The notes beneath the pieces are model-generated. The model saw only the letters and a program-made list of their open reading frames with translations, was not told the DNA's origin and made no database searches. Of a stretch of DNA of 56,630 bases, positions 1 to 8,273 are shown one piece after another. A program made the translations under genes and the position numbers. Position 1 is the stretch's first letter. Every line of letters begins with the position of its first letter. The stretch spans positions 1 to 56,630 of the forward strand of contig JADGRC010000168.1 of NCBI GenBank assembly GCA_017881245.1, written 5' to 3'. This DNA comes from Pseudomonadota bacterium (GTDB lineage: Bacteria > Myxococcota_A > Polyangia > Fen-1088).

Positions 1-2
1 AC

Positions 3-404
3 GGCTTCTATCGTTCGGGCGACGCGGGGCTCGGTCATCTGCCCTTGAGATGCGCGGTAGCCATCCGAGCGGCGCGGCTGATCTATGCCGAGATCGGCGC
101 AGTCATCTCGCGCCGCCGATTCGACGTTCTGGGCGGACGCGCGATCGTTTCGCGTCGCAAGAAGCTGTTCCTACTCGCGAAGGCGGCCGTCGGCACGCTC
201 GCACGGTTTGCCTTGGGGAGGGGCGGGCCTGGCGCGTCCGGATTGACCAAGTCCGGCCCGCGGATCGTTCAGCTGCCGTTTGAACCGCCAATTGGTGCCT
301 TGGCGGAGGACAAGGTGAAACTTTTTCGGACACCGGCGCCTGCCTCGCCTGGCGAGGCGCCGGAACCCGCGCCCCGGCGCGCGTGGGGGGCGGGGTTGCC
401 ATGA
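3..404 (+). CDS. crtB: Phytoene/squalene synthase, C-terminal part (5' end outside window)
   Basis: The reading frame is open from the first bases of the window and ends at 404, so only about 133 C-terminal residues are visible. The run GFYRSGDAGLGHLP followed by RAARLIYAEIG and a basic RRKKLFLLAKA stretch resembles the last helices of bacterial phytoene synthases, which join two geranylgeranyl diphosphates to give phytoene. The Asp-rich catalytic motifs lie upstream of the window and cannot be checked. About 70 residues of Pro/Ala/Gly-rich tail follow the conserved part. The stop codon overlaps the ATG of the next gene (ATGA), pointing to translational coupling. A squalene synthase homologue cannot be excluded, but a glycosyltransferase further down the operon favours carotenoids. 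Confidence 0.72.
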   Translation, partial: GFYRSGDAGLGHLPLRCAVAIRAARLIYAEIGAVISRRRFDVLGGRAIVSRRKKLFLLAKAAVGTLARFALGRGGPGASGLTKSGPRIVQLPFEPPIGALAEDKVKLFRTPAPASPGEAPEPAPRRAWGAGLP

Positions 405-1048
405 TGGCGACAGTGTCGCAGCTGCCGCGAGGCGGAGAGCGAGAGCGAGAACTTTCCGCCATGGGGCAGATCGTCCTTTACGTCGGGCGCATCCGGCAAT
501 TTCAGCGCGTCGACTGGATCGTGTATTTGTCCTGGGTCGGCTTGATGCTGGGGCTGTGCTTCAGCAGCGGAGGATTCGTGTGGGTCGCTCATCGTGTCTC
601 GGCGCCAATTCCGCCCGAGGCGTACCTGGTTCCGTTCGGTGCGGTCATCTTCACCCTGGCGATTGCTCTGGACACGATTGGACACCGGACGATCTACAAA
701 GAGGCCTTGCGCGGCGGCGAGGCGATGGTCCACCACATCATCATCGTGGCGGGCATCGCAAGCTGCGTGTTGCTGTGCGCGGCGTACCGGAGTGGCGCGA
801 CATTCGCAGTGCCGGCATTGGTTCTAACGGTGCTGTCCTTCATCTACAGTCTGGTCGACGAGGTGATGCACTGGCGGCGGTATCTGGGCGGTAAGTCGGA
901 CGTGGTGGAAATGTGGAGTCACGTGTTCATCCTGGTCGGCCATGGGATCATGATGGCGGGGTGGTGGCTGTGGTACTGGCGGGGTTACGCGGGCGTGGCG
1001 GAAACCCTGGCCGCGCTGGCGCGTGGAATTCCGGGCGCGCAACCATGA
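401..1048 (+). CDS. Five-helix membrane protein with four [D/E]xxxH motifs, unknown function
   Basis: A 215-residue polytopic inner-membrane protein not recognised as a named family. I chose the ATG at 401 because it overlaps the phytoene synthase stop (ATGA); an ATG at 461 is the alternative, and neither has a good ribosome site. Five hydrophobic segments are visible, at roughly residues 37-62, 75-91, 109-128, 132-152 and 170-192. At or near helix ends stand D91-TIG-H95, E107-AMV-H111, D153-EVM-H157 and E170-MWS-H174, with further His at 112 and 181. That regular spacing of acidic residue and His is typical of metal sites in helical bundles (inference). Its place between phytoene synthase and a glycosyltransferase suggests a carotenoid-modifying step, but no reaction can be assigned. 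Confidence 0.8.
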   Translation: MMATVSQLPRGGERERELSAMGQIVLYVGRIRQFQRVDWIVYLSWVGLMLGLCFSSGGFVWVAHRVSAPIPPEAYLVPFGAVIFTLAIALDTIGHRTIYKEALRGGEAMVHHIIIVAGIASCVLLCAAYRSGATFAVPALVLTVLSFIYSLVDEVMHWRRYLGGKSDVVEMWSHVFILVGHGIMMAGWWLWYWRGYAGVAETLAALARGIPGAQP

Positions 1049-1692
1049 TGCGGCGGCCGGTTCGTCGCGTTTTCCTGACAGCCCTCACGGTATCTGCGAT
1101 CGTCAATATCGAGGGAGGCATGCATGCCATGACTACCGCTGGACGCAGTCAATCTGAACTGGCCTATCGCGCGGGGAAGGCGGCCGGCTCCGACGAGGAG
1201 GCGCGTCGTCACTACCAGCGAGGCATCGACAACGCGCGTGCCGTCCTGTCGGGAAATCCCGAAGCGTCCGACGCGTTGTTGTGGTTGGCAGGGAACCTGG
1301 CGGGGGAGGCCCTGACTCACGGGCGCCTGTTCGCGCTGCGTGTGATTCCCGAGATCGAAGCGACGTTACTTCGGTTGGAGCGGACGAACCCTACGTACGA
1401 CCACGCGGCCGCCGCGCGGGCGCTCGCCAACCTGTATTGGAAAGCGCCGGCCCTCATATCGGTCGGATCGTCGCGGAAGGCGTCGACATACTTCCTGCAG
1501 GCCCTAAAGCTGGCGCCCGATTATCCCGGCAACCAGGCCATGGCGGCGGCGTACTTCGCGGACAAGGGTGATTGTGAACGGGCGCGATCCCTTGCCTCCG
1601 CGGTGGAGGCGCGCGCCGATCTGGACACGTTCGGAGTGGACGCCGTCGAATGGCGCCAACTCGCGCGTTCCGCTCTGGGAGACTGCGAGTAG
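1045..1692 (+). CDS. TPR-like exported protein, unknown function
   Basis: A 215-residue protein. The ATG at 1045 overlaps the stop of the upstream membrane-protein gene (ATGA), which decides the start. The N-terminus (MMRRPVRR, then a hydrophobic stretch to about residue 26) looks like a signal peptide, so a periplasmic location is likely. The rest is helical with TPR-like spacing: a repeat around YYFLQALKLAPDYPGN-type sequence near residues 150-175 and an Ala-rich helix pair before it. It resembles the T-component (TatT-like) TPR proteins in overall pattern, but I am not sure of the family. It belongs to the same co-transcribed set as the phytoene synthase and glycosyltransferase genes; any role there would be scaffolding, which is a guess. 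Confidence 0.72.
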   Translation: MMRRPVRRVFLTALTVSAIVNIEGGMHAMTTAGRSQSELAYRAGKAAGSDEEARRHYQRGIDNARAVLSGNPEASDALLWLAGNLAGEALTHGRLFALRVIPEIEATLLRLERTNPTYDHAAAARALANLYWKAPALISVGSSRKASTYFLQALKLAPDYPGNQAMAAAYFADKGDCERARSLASAVEARADLDTFGVDAVEWRQLARSALGDCE

Positions 1693-1751
1693 AGCACCTT
1701 GGGCAGAGGGATTGGAGATCAGGCTTGTGGATTGGGCCGTTGGGCCGCGCG

Positions 1752-2957
1752 ATGACACGTCGTATTCTCTTCGCGTGCGAGGCGGTGACGTTGGCGCAGG
1801 TTGTGCGACTGGCCACGCTGGCGCGGGCCCTCGACCCCGCGCGGTACGAGATCCACTTCGCGTCCGCGCAGTTCGACGAGATGATCTTTGCCGGAACGAC
1901 GTTTGTTCGGCACCGGATCTACTCGCTTTCGGGGCGCACAGTCGACGCGCGGGTCGCGTCAGGCCGTCGCCTGTATGGCCGACGTACCCTGGAGCGCTAT
2001 GTGCACGAGGAGCGGACGTTGTTCGCCACGGTGCGTCCCGACCTGGTGGTCGGGGATTTGCGCCTTTCACTCGGCGTCTCGACGGCCGTCGACAAGATTC
2101 CCTATGCCAACCTGATCAACGCGTATTGGAGTCCCTTCGTGCTGCGGGCCGGGTATCCCTTGCCCGATCATCCTATTGTTCGTCTGCTGGGCGTTAGACT
2201 GGCCGAGCGTTACTTCCCCAAAGCCCTGCCGCGCGTCTTCGAGCATTTCGCACGTCCGGTGAACGCGCTCCGTAAGAAATTCGGGCTGCCGTCGCTCGGG
2301 ACGCTGCCGGAAATCCTCACGCACGGCGATCACACGCTGTTTGCGGATGTACCAGCGCTGGTCCCGACCCGGCAACTGCCGCGGCATCAACGCTACCTGG
2401 GTCCGGTGCTGTGGTCGCCGCCGGTGTCCCTTCCCGTTTGGTGGGACCAACTTGATCCCAACCGCCCAACCCTCTACGTGACCCTCGGGTCATCGGGTCG
2501 GGTCGAGCGGCTTGGTCTGGTCATCGACGTGGCCTCCCAGCTTGGGTTTCAGGTTCTGGTGGCGACTGCGGGGCGGTCACGGCTGTTACACGATAGCTTG
2601 CCGCCGCGTGTCTTCGTCGCGGACTACCTGCCGGGGCACTTGGCGGCGCGGCGCTCCGTCGCTGTCGTTTCCAACGGAGGCAGCACGACGGGATATCAGG
2701 CGCTCGGCGAGGGGCGCCCGGTCGTCGGGATCGCCTTCAACCTGGACCAGTACCTGGCCATGACCGCGATCGCCGAAGTGGGAGCCGGGATCTTGCTGCG
2801 CGCCGGCACCCTCGATGAGGGGCAGTTACGCGAGGCCTTCGCTCGGGTGCTCTCACAACCGTCGCTCGCCGTCGCGGCGAAACGGCTCGCGCGAGAATTC
2901 GCCCGCTGGGACTCGCGGGCTGCGTTCGCGAAGTTCGTCGAGTCGGCGGTCAGTTGA
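1752..2957 (+). CDS. GT-B fold glycosyltransferase (UGT/CrtX-like)
   Basis: A 401-residue cytoplasmic or membrane-associated nucleotide-sugar glycosyltransferase. The start ATG at 1752 gives MTRRILFACE, the usual first beta strand of the N-terminal Rossmann domain; the frame is open further upstream but without family-like sequence. The C-terminal domain has LYVTLGSSG around residue 240 and a donor-binding stretch SNGGSTTGYQALGEGRPVVG followed by a DQ pair (about residues 312-340), matching the UGT signature of a Gly-rich loop and D-Q. Such enzymes include zeaxanthin and hydroxycarotenoid glucosyltransferases. With phytoene synthase in the same run of genes, glycosylation of a carotenoid is the best inference; a macrolide or sterol substrate is possible. 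It starts 59 bases after the TPR gene and is the last gene of the group. Confidence 0.82.
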   Translation: MTRRILFACEAVTLAQVVRLATLARALDPARYEIHFASAQFDEMIFAGTTFVRHRIYSLSGRTVDARVASGRRLYGRRTLERYVHEERTLFATVRPDLVVGDLRLSLGVSTAVDKIPYANLINAYWSPFVLRAGYPLPDHPIVRLLGVRLAERYFPKALPRVFEHFARPVNALRKKFGLPSLGTLPEILTHGDHTLFADVPALVPTRQLPRHQRYLGPVLWSPPVSLPVWWDQLDPNRPTLYVTLGSSGRVERLGLVIDVASQLGFQVLVATAGRSRLLHDSLPPRVFVADYLPGHLAARRSVAVVSNGGSTTGYQALGEGRPVVGIAFNLDQYLAMTAIAEVGAGILLRAGTLDEGQLREAFARVLSQPSLAVAAKRLAREFARWDSRAAFAKFVESAVS

Positions 2958-2966
2958 TTTTGAGCG

Positions 2967-4016
2967 TCAAACCCGATTCCGAAGCATCAGCTCCTTAGGG
3001 TGCGGATCGAGGTACGTCTGGTCACCGAGGTACGACACGTCAAGCAAACGTACGTAGTGGCGGATCAATGTCAGGGGAACGATCAGTGGAATTAGCCCGC
3101 GCCGGTGGTCTTCGACCACCATCAGGATTTCGCGGCGCGCCGTTGCATCCAGCTTGTCGCTGAAGTGACCGAACATGTGGGTCATCACGTTGGCGTGATG
3201 GCCGGGCGTGGCCAACTTGGCGAGCGCCGACATGAACCCGCCTTCGTAGCGATCGCGGAGCTCTTCGCGCGCCAGCGACTTCCCGAGCGCGACCAATCGC
3301 CCCAGGCGGCGATAGCCCGGCTCATCGTGCGCCAAGAGGGCCATCTTGTGAATCGTGTGGAACGCGATCAACGATCGGAGCGTCCATCGCGTGGCCCACA
3401 GCGCGCGGAGCCGGTGATACGCAAAGATTCGCTCGATGAAGTTCTCCCGTAGCCTGGCGTCGCGCAGGCGACCTTCTTCCTCGATGGGCAAATGGGGAAA
3501 TGCTCGCTGAAGGCAGGCGGCGAACAACCCCTGTCCGTCGCGCGTGGCCGGATGGACGGTGTCCGTGTCGGCGTATCGCTTCACCCGCAGAAGGCCGCAG
3601 CTCGGTGAATCCTTCTTCAGGACGTATCCAGACAGGTTCTCGCGGGCCAGCAACCTGGCGCTTCTTTCGGCGTACCCGGTCATTCGGTCGGTCCAGTCCT
3701 CCCCGGAGCGGGTTGCCACCAATCTGGTTGCCGTGGCTGTCGACGATCCGACTTTGCCTCGTTCGCCGATCGCGATCAGTCGAAGGGTTTCGCGTGGGAT
3801 GCTCATTCCCACTTCCACCTCGGGACAGACCTCAACGAAGTCGACGAACGGACTGAGGTCATCGACCAGAAAGGCATCGCGCTTGTGCTGGCCGTCGAAC
3901 CTCACCTCGCGACCGAGGAGGCACGCCGATACTCCGATGCGCAACCGTTCTCCAGTCGAGCCGACCCTGTCGCCGCCGCCTGATTCGACTTTCACGGCCC
4001 GAGGTTCCTCAGCCAT
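2967..4016 (-). CDS. DUF523 and DUF1722 two-domain protein (YbgA-like)
   Basis: A 349-residue protein made of an N-terminal DUF523 domain (about residues 25-165) and a C-terminal DUF1722 domain (about residues 215-335). Supporting motifs are GVSACLLG then VRFDGQHKRD, EVCPEVEVGM, the SYVLKKDSPSCG-type Cys motif (here LKKDSPSCGLLRVK) and, in the second half, FHTIHKMALLAHD and LIVPLTLIRHYV. The fusion is a common bacterial architecture; DUF523 proteins are thought to act in 2-thiouracil or thiol chemistry and DUF1722 appears next to photolyases, but the substrate here is unknown. The gene converges on the glycosyltransferase gene with only 9 bases between stops. It may be co-transcribed with the small gene at 4083-4313, which ends 66 bases upstream of it. 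Confidence 0.88.
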   Translation of the reverse strand: MAEEPRAVKVESGGGDRVGSTGERLRIGVSACLLGREVRFDGQHKRDAFLVDDLSPFVDFVEVCPEVEVGMSIPRETLRLIAIGERGKVGSSTATATRLVATRSGEDWTDRMTGYAERSARLLARENLSGYVLKKDSPSCGLLRVKRYADTDTVHPATRDGQGLFAACLQRAFPHLPIEEEGRLRDARLRENFIERIFAYHRLRALWATRWTLRSLIAFHTIHKMALLAHDEPGYRRLGRLVALGKSLAREELRDRYEGGFMSALAKLATPGHHANVMTHMFGHFSDKLDATARREILMVVEDHRRGLIPLIVPLTLIRHYVRLLDVSYLGDQTYLDPHPKELMLRNRV

Positions 4017-4082
4017 ACCGGCGGCGGCGTCAAGCGGGTCGGCCGCGCACAGACCAGCCCTCCCGCGAGCACCGAAGCAGCT

Positions 4083-4313
4083 CTACCGGTCAGCTTCCTT
4101 GCTTCCCACCACCGTCAGATTCAGGCCCACCTGGACCGACAACGGTTTACCGTCAACGGTAATAGTGGTCTTGCCGTTGTAGTACCAACCGAACGAGCCG
4201 GTCGAGAATTCGCGTTTGTCGGCCACGATCTCGGCGTTGCCGATCGTGATCTTGACGGATTCGGCCTTTTCGAGGAACTGGGTCTTGGACATGGGGCAGG
4301 GTGATTTCGCCAT
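4083..4313 (-). CDS. Small conserved-looking protein, unknown function
   Basis: A 76-residue soluble protein. I took the ATG at 4313 (MAKSPCPMSKTQFLEKA) rather than the upstream GTG/ATG choices because the sequence from here on is compact and coding-like; MSKTQF seven residues later is also possible. The body alternates polar and hydrophobic residues as in a small beta sheet (VKITIGNAEIVADKREF, then GWYYNGKTTITVDGK and VQVGLNLTVVGSK). I do not recognise a named family. It is read away from cimA across a 224-base divergent gap and leads into the DUF523/DUF1722 gene 66 bases downstream, so the two may form an operon. Confidence 0.68.
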   Translation of the reverse strand: MAKSPCPMSKTQFLEKAESVKITIGNAEIVADKREFSTGSFGWYYNGKTTITVDGKPLSVQVGLNLTVVGSKEADR

Positions 4314-4420
4314 GGCGGGGAACCTACCACCACGAAGGCCGATTCGGTGCGCCATTGCGGAGCCCCCGGACGTGACCGTGGCGCGGCGCAGGCCGTCCCT
4401 GTCTCGCCCGTGGCCTTCCC

Positions 4421-4464
4421 TGTGCTCTGCCTGTGCTCTGCCTCTGCTCTGCCTCTGCTCTGCC
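4421..4464. repeat. Four tandem copies of an 11-bp unit in the cimA leader
   Basis: Two copies of TGTGCTCTGCC are followed directly by two copies of TCTGCTCTGCC, 44 bases in all, about 75 bases before the cimA start. In one forward frame the stretch reads as Leu- and Cys-rich (CTG and CTC codons), but no start codon with a ribosome site places it clearly in a leader peptide. It may simply be slippage. Confidence 0.85.
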
Positions 4465-4537
4465 GTATTTCCTGGAGATCGCTGCGCACCTCCCCTAGTC
4501 TTGTCGGTTCACCCGAGTCACGGAAAGGATACGAGCC

Positions 4538-6127
4538 ATGGACGTTCAGCTCTTCGATACGACGCTCCGCGACGGCACGCAGAGTGAGGGCCTCTCGCTC
4601 TCGGTCGAGGACAAGCTGAAGATTGCCCGCCTGCTCGACGGCTTCGGAATTCACTTCATCGAAGGCGGTTATCCCGGATCGAACCCCAAGGACATCGAGT
4701 TTTTCCGTCGCGCCCGGCAACTGGGTCTGAAGCACGCCAAGCTGACCGCGTTCGGAAGCACGCGCCGAGCCGGTGCGAAGGCGGAAGATGACACGAACAT
4801 GCGTGCGTTGATCGAGGCCGAGACGCCGGTGGTTTGCATCTTTGGAAAGTCCTGGCTGTTGCATGTCGTCAAGGTGCTCGGCACCACGGCAGATGAGAAC
4901 CTTGCGATGATCGCCGACAGCGTGCGATTCCTGAAGAGCGCCGGACGAGAGGTCGTCTACGACGCCGAGCATTTCTTCGACGGGTATCGCGCCGATCCTG
5001 CTTATGCCCTGTCGACCCTGCGCGCGGCGGCGGATGCCGGGGCGGACTGGATCACGTTGTGCGACACGAACGGCGGTAGCCTGCCGAGCCAGATCAGCGA
5101 AATCGTGGCCGTGGTGCGAAACACCGTCCCGACGCCGCTTGGCATCCACACTCACAACGACGGCGATCTGGCGGTGGCCAATACTCTGGCGGCCGTCGAG
5201 GCCGGGTGCACCCAGGTTCAAGGAACCATGAACGGTTGGGGAGAACGGTGCGGTAACGCGAACCTGATCTCGATCGTGCCGGCGTTGCAGTTGAAGATGG
5301 GACGGCGTTGCGTCCCGGACGATCGTCTGGCGCGTTTGACCGAGCTGTCGCGCACCATTAGCGAAATCGCCAACATCCGTCCGCGCGCGCACGCTCCGTA
5401 CGTGGGAGCATCCGCGTTCGCGCACAAGGGCGGTGCGCACGTTGCGGCGATCGAGAAGGTCACGTCGAGCTACGAGCACATCCCCCCCGAGCGGGTCGGC
5501 AACCAGCGTAAGATCGTCGTGTCCGAGCTGTCCGGCCGCGGCAACGTCCGTTGGCGCGCCGGCGAGCTGGGTCTCGACACGGTCGGCAGCGAGCGCGCGG
5601 TCGTCGCGCAGATCAAGGATCTGGAGGCGGCGGGATACCAGTTCGAGGCGGCCGAGGGCTCGTTCGAGTTGCTGGTTCGCCGGGGAAAGCCGGGCTACGC
5701 GCCCCCGTTCGAGGTGCTGGACGTGGTCGTGATTTCGGAACGCCGCCGTGGCAACAGCATGTTCGCCGAGGCCACCGTGAAGCTGAAGGTTCACAACGAA
5801 ATCGTTCACACCGTGGCGGAGGGAACGGGTCCGGTGCACGCGCTCGACGGAGCGTTCCACAAGGCCCTGAATGGATTTTTCCCGCTGCTGCGCGACGTGC
5901 GCTTGGTGGATTACAAGGTTCGTATTCTTGATCCCGAGGCGGCGACGGGGGCGAAGACGCGGGTTCTGATTGAAGCGGCGCGCGGCGAGGAACGTTGGAG
6001 CACCATCGGGGTGTCCCCGAATATCATCGAGGCCAGCGCCGAGGCGTTGGCCGACGCTTTGGAGCTGCCGCTCGCGCGCGCGTCGTCATCCGGTGCCCAG
6101 AGCGAGGCGGTCGCCGCGGGGAAGTAA
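4538..6127 (+). CDS. cimA: (R)-citramalate synthase
   Basis: A 529-residue cytoplasmic enzyme of the isopropylmalate/homocitrate synthase family that condenses pyruvate with acetyl-CoA to citramalate, the first step of threonine-independent isoleucine synthesis. The start is fixed by AAAGGA eight or so bases before ATG 4538. DTTLRDGTQ at residues 7-15, FIEGGYPGSNPKD, the metal-binding HTHNDGDLAVANT and GWGERCGNANL are all present in the TIM barrel, and a C-terminal LeuA-type allosteric domain fills about residues 400-520 (VHNEIVHTVAEGTGPVHALD). The GYPGSNPKD wording and overall length fit the CimA branch rather than LeuA. leuC and leuD follow; the isopropylmalate isomerase also works on citramalate, so the three genes make a coherent pathway. 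End-product inhibition by isoleucine is expected from the family. Confidence 0.93.
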   Translation: MDVQLFDTTLRDGTQSEGLSLSVEDKLKIARLLDGFGIHFIEGGYPGSNPKDIEFFRRARQLGLKHAKLTAFGSTRRAGAKAEDDTNMRALIEAETPVVCIFGKSWLLHVVKVLGTTADENLAMIADSVRFLKSAGREVVYDAEHFFDGYRADPAYALSTLRAAADAGADWITLCDTNGGSLPSQISEIVAVVRNTVPTPLGIHTHNDGDLAVANTLAAVEAGCTQVQGTMNGWGERCGNANLISIVPALQLKMGRRCVPDDRLARLTELSRTISEIANIRPRAHAPYVGASAFAHKGGAHVAAIEKVTSSYEHIPPERVGNQRKIVVSELSGRGNVRWRAGELGLDTVGSERAVVAQIKDLEAAGYQFEAAEGSFELLVRRGKPGYAPPFEVLDVVVISERRRGNSMFAEATVKLKVHNEIVHTVAEGTGPVHALDGAFHKALNGFFPLLRDVRLVDYKVRILDPEAATGAKTRVLIEAARGEERWSTIGVSPNIIEASAEALADALELPLARASSSGAQSEAVAAGK

Positions 6128-6140
6128 TTCATGCCGTGAA

Positions 6141-6180
6141 TGGTTGCGATGAAAACAAGTCATTGGATTCATCGCAACCA
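6141..6180 (+). promoter_or_regulatory. Perfect 13-bp inverted repeat between cimA and leuC
   Basis: TGGTTGCGATGAA at 6141-6153 is the exact reverse complement of TTCATCGCAACCA at 6168-6180, with a 14-base loop. It starts 13 bases after the cimA stop and ends 50 bases before leuC. There is no T-run after it, so it is not a classical terminator; an attenuating or mRNA-stabilising hairpin, or an operator, are the options. Confidence 0.8.
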
Positions 6181-6229
6181 ATGGTCCACAGTTGGCAGGG
6201 CATAGGGAATCGAAGAGAGGCCAACCGAC

Positions 6230-7645
6230 ATGGACATGAAGACCGCTGCCCCACGCACGCTGTTTCAGAAGATTTGGGAGAGCCACCTGGTTCGCTCGCA
6301 GACCGCGGATACTCCGGCGGTCCTGTACGTGGATCTCCACCTGATTCACGAGGTGACCTCGCCGCAGGCGTTCACGTGGCTGCGCGAACGAGGACTGCGC
6401 GTGCGCCGGCCGGAACGAACCGTCGCGACCATGGATCATTCGACGCCCACGACGCCCCGTGGGGCCGATGGCAAGTTCAAGATTCTCGATAACCAGGCGG
6501 CCGCGCAGCTCGGTCAGCTTGAAACAAATTGCCGCGAGTTCGGGATCGAGCTGCACGCGCTTGGCAGCGAGGGGCAGGGCATCGTCCATGTCATTGGTCC
6601 CGAACTGGGATTGACCCAGCCGGGGATGACCATCGTGTGCGGCGACAGCCACACGAGCACTCACGGCGCGTTCGGTGCCCTGGCGTTCGGCATCGGCACC
6701 AGCGAGGTCTCTCACGTGCTGGCGACCGAATGCCTGCTGCAAAGTCGGCCGAAGACGCTGGCCATCACGATCAACGGCAAGCTGCGGCCCGGCGTGACGG
6801 CTAAGGACGTGATCCTGGCGGTCATCGCGCGCTTGGGCATCGGCGGTGGAACGGGGCACGTGATCGAGTACCGCGGGTCCGCTATCTCGGCGTTGTCGAT
6901 GGAAGAACGGATGACTGTTTGCAACATGTCCATAGAGGCGGGCGCCCGGGCCGGCATGATCGCGCCGGACGACACCACCTTTCAGTACCTCGCCGGCCGT
7001 GCGCGCGTGCCGAAGGGACCGGCCTGGGATCAAGCGGTCGCGCGCTGGCGGGCGTTGCCGAGCGATCCCGGTGCGACGTTCGATCGTGAGGAGATCTTCG
7101 ACGCTGCCTCGCTGGAACCGATGATCACCTACGGGACCAACCCGGGAATGGGCATTCCCATCGGCGCGTCCGTGCCCGAGCCCGCAAACGCGACGGCGCG
7201 AAAGGCGCTCGCCTACATGGGGATCGAAGGCGGCAAGCCGCTGCTCGGGCGGGCGATTGACGTGGTGTTCATCGGCAGCTGCACCAATTCGCGTATTTCG
7301 GATCTGCGCGCGGCGGCGGAGGTGTTCCGCGGTCGCAAGGTGGCCGACGGCGTGCGGGCGATGGTCGTTCCGGGATCGCAGCGAATCAAGCTACAGGCTG
7401 AGGCCGAGGGACTGGATCGGATCTTTCGCGACGCAGGCGCGGATTGGCGGGAGGCAGGGTGCTCGATGTGTATCGCGATGAACGGCGACCAGTTGAAGCC
7501 GGGACAATATGCGGTCAGCACCAGCAACCGCAATTTCGAGGGGCGCCAGGGCGCGGGTGGTCGCACCTTCCTGGCCAGCCCCGTCACGGCGGCGGCCGCT
7601 GCCGTCACCGGTCGCATCACCGACGCCCGTCAACTCGCGCGCTAG
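6230..7645 (+). CDS. leuC: 3-isopropylmalate dehydratase, large subunit
   Basis: A 471-residue subunit of the cytoplasmic Fe-S isomerase that interconverts 2- and 3-isopropylmalate in leucine synthesis and, with citramalate, serves the isoleucine branch started by CimA. Family motifs are clear: [12 protein letters not shown] at the N-terminus, [30 protein letters not shown], and the Cys ligands of the 4Fe-4S cluster in IGSCTNSR and in CSMCIAMN near the C-terminus, followed by [12 protein letters not shown]. Length fits the bacterial LeuC of about 470 residues. GAGAGG lies some 15 bases before the ATG; a second in-frame ATG two codons later (MKTAA) is slightly better placed. leuD begins 21 bases after the stop. 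leuA and leuB are not in the window. Confidence 0.96.
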   Translation: MDMKTAAPRTLFQKIWESHLVRSQTADTPAVLYVDLHLIHEVTSPQAFTWLRERGLRVRRPERTVATMDHSTPTTPRGADGKFKILDNQAAAQLGQLETNCREFGIELHALGSEGQGIVHVIGPELGLTQPGMTIVCGDSHTSTHGAFGALAFGIGTSEVSHVLATECLLQSRPKTLAITINGKLRPGVTAKDVILAVIARLGIGGGTGHVIEYRGSAISALSMEERMTVCNMSIEAGARAGMIAPDDTTFQYLAGRARVPKGPAWDQAVARWRALPSDPGATFDREEIFDAASLEPMITYGTNPGMGIPIGASVPEPANATARKALAYMGIEGGKPLLGRAIDVVFIGSCTNSRISDLRAAAEVFRGRKVADGVRAMVVPGSQRIKLQAEAEGLDRIFRDAGADWREAGCSMCIAMNGDQLKPGQYAVSTSNRNFEGRQGAGGRTFLASPVTAAAAAVTGRITDARQLAR

Positions 7646-7666
7646 CCTTGGGAGAACGAGACAGCC

Positions 7667-8239
7667 ATGGAACCCATTCGAACGTTTCAGTCTAAGACCG
7701 TTGCTCTTCCCATCGAGAATGTCGACACGGACCAGATCATTCCGGCCCGCTTCTTGAAGGTCACCAGCAAGGTCGGAATCGGCGCCCACCTGTTTTCGGA
7801 TTGGCGGTACGACGCCGCGGGAAATCCCAAGCCAGATTTCATCTTGAACCGCTCCGAGGCCAAGGACGCACGGGTTCTGGTCGCCGGGGACAATTTCGGA
7901 TGCGGTTCGTCGCGCGAGCACGCGCCCTGGGCGCTGTACGACTATGGCTTTCGGGCCATCGTCAGTACGTCGATCGCTGACATCTTTCGCAGCAACTCCC
8001 TGAAGAACGGCCTGCTCCCGATCGTCGTGGGCGTCGATGTGTACAAACGCCTGCTGGCCACACCAGGAATGTTGGTCACCGTCTCGCTGGAAGACCAGAC
8101 GTTGACCCTGGCCGACGGCACATCGGCGAAGTTCCCCATTGATCCGTTCGCGCGCTATTGCCTGCTGAACGGCCAGGACGAGCTGGACTTCCTGCTCGCG
8201 CAGGACTCCGACATAGCACGGTTCGAAGCCGCGCCCTAA
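7667..8239 (+). CDS. leuD: 3-isopropylmalate dehydratase, small subunit
   Basis: A 190-residue partner of LeuC that supplies the swivelling domain of the isomerase. It shows the family pattern from end to end: [20 protein letters not shown] near residue 12, [14 protein letters not shown] in the centre, [15 protein letters not shown] and the hydrophobic C-terminal helix around DELDFLL. GGGAG sits 14 bases before ATG 7667, and the 21-base gap after leuC indicates one transcript. The length matches proteobacterial LeuD, which is about 200 residues. Only 34 bases separate its stop from the convergent stop of the beta-helix lipoprotein gene; no T-rich terminator is visible there. Confidence 0.96.
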   Translation: MEPIRTFQSKTVALPIENVDTDQIIPARFLKVTSKVGIGAHLFSDWRYDAAGNPKPDFILNRSEAKDARVLVAGDNFGCGSSREHAPWALYDYGFRAIVSTSIADIFRSNSLKNGLLPIVVGVDVYKRLLATPGMLVTVSLEDQTLTLADGTSAKFPIDPFARYCLLNGQDELDFLLAQDSDIARFEAAP

Positions 8240-8273
8240 GGACCACGCAGGCGGAATTCCCGGGCGGAAAGCG

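Noticed and set aside
4121-5860. A 579-codon open frame on the minus strand opposite cimA
   Set aside because: It runs antisense to a well-supported gene and its sequence lacks any family-like motif; high GC content and codon bias keep the frame open.
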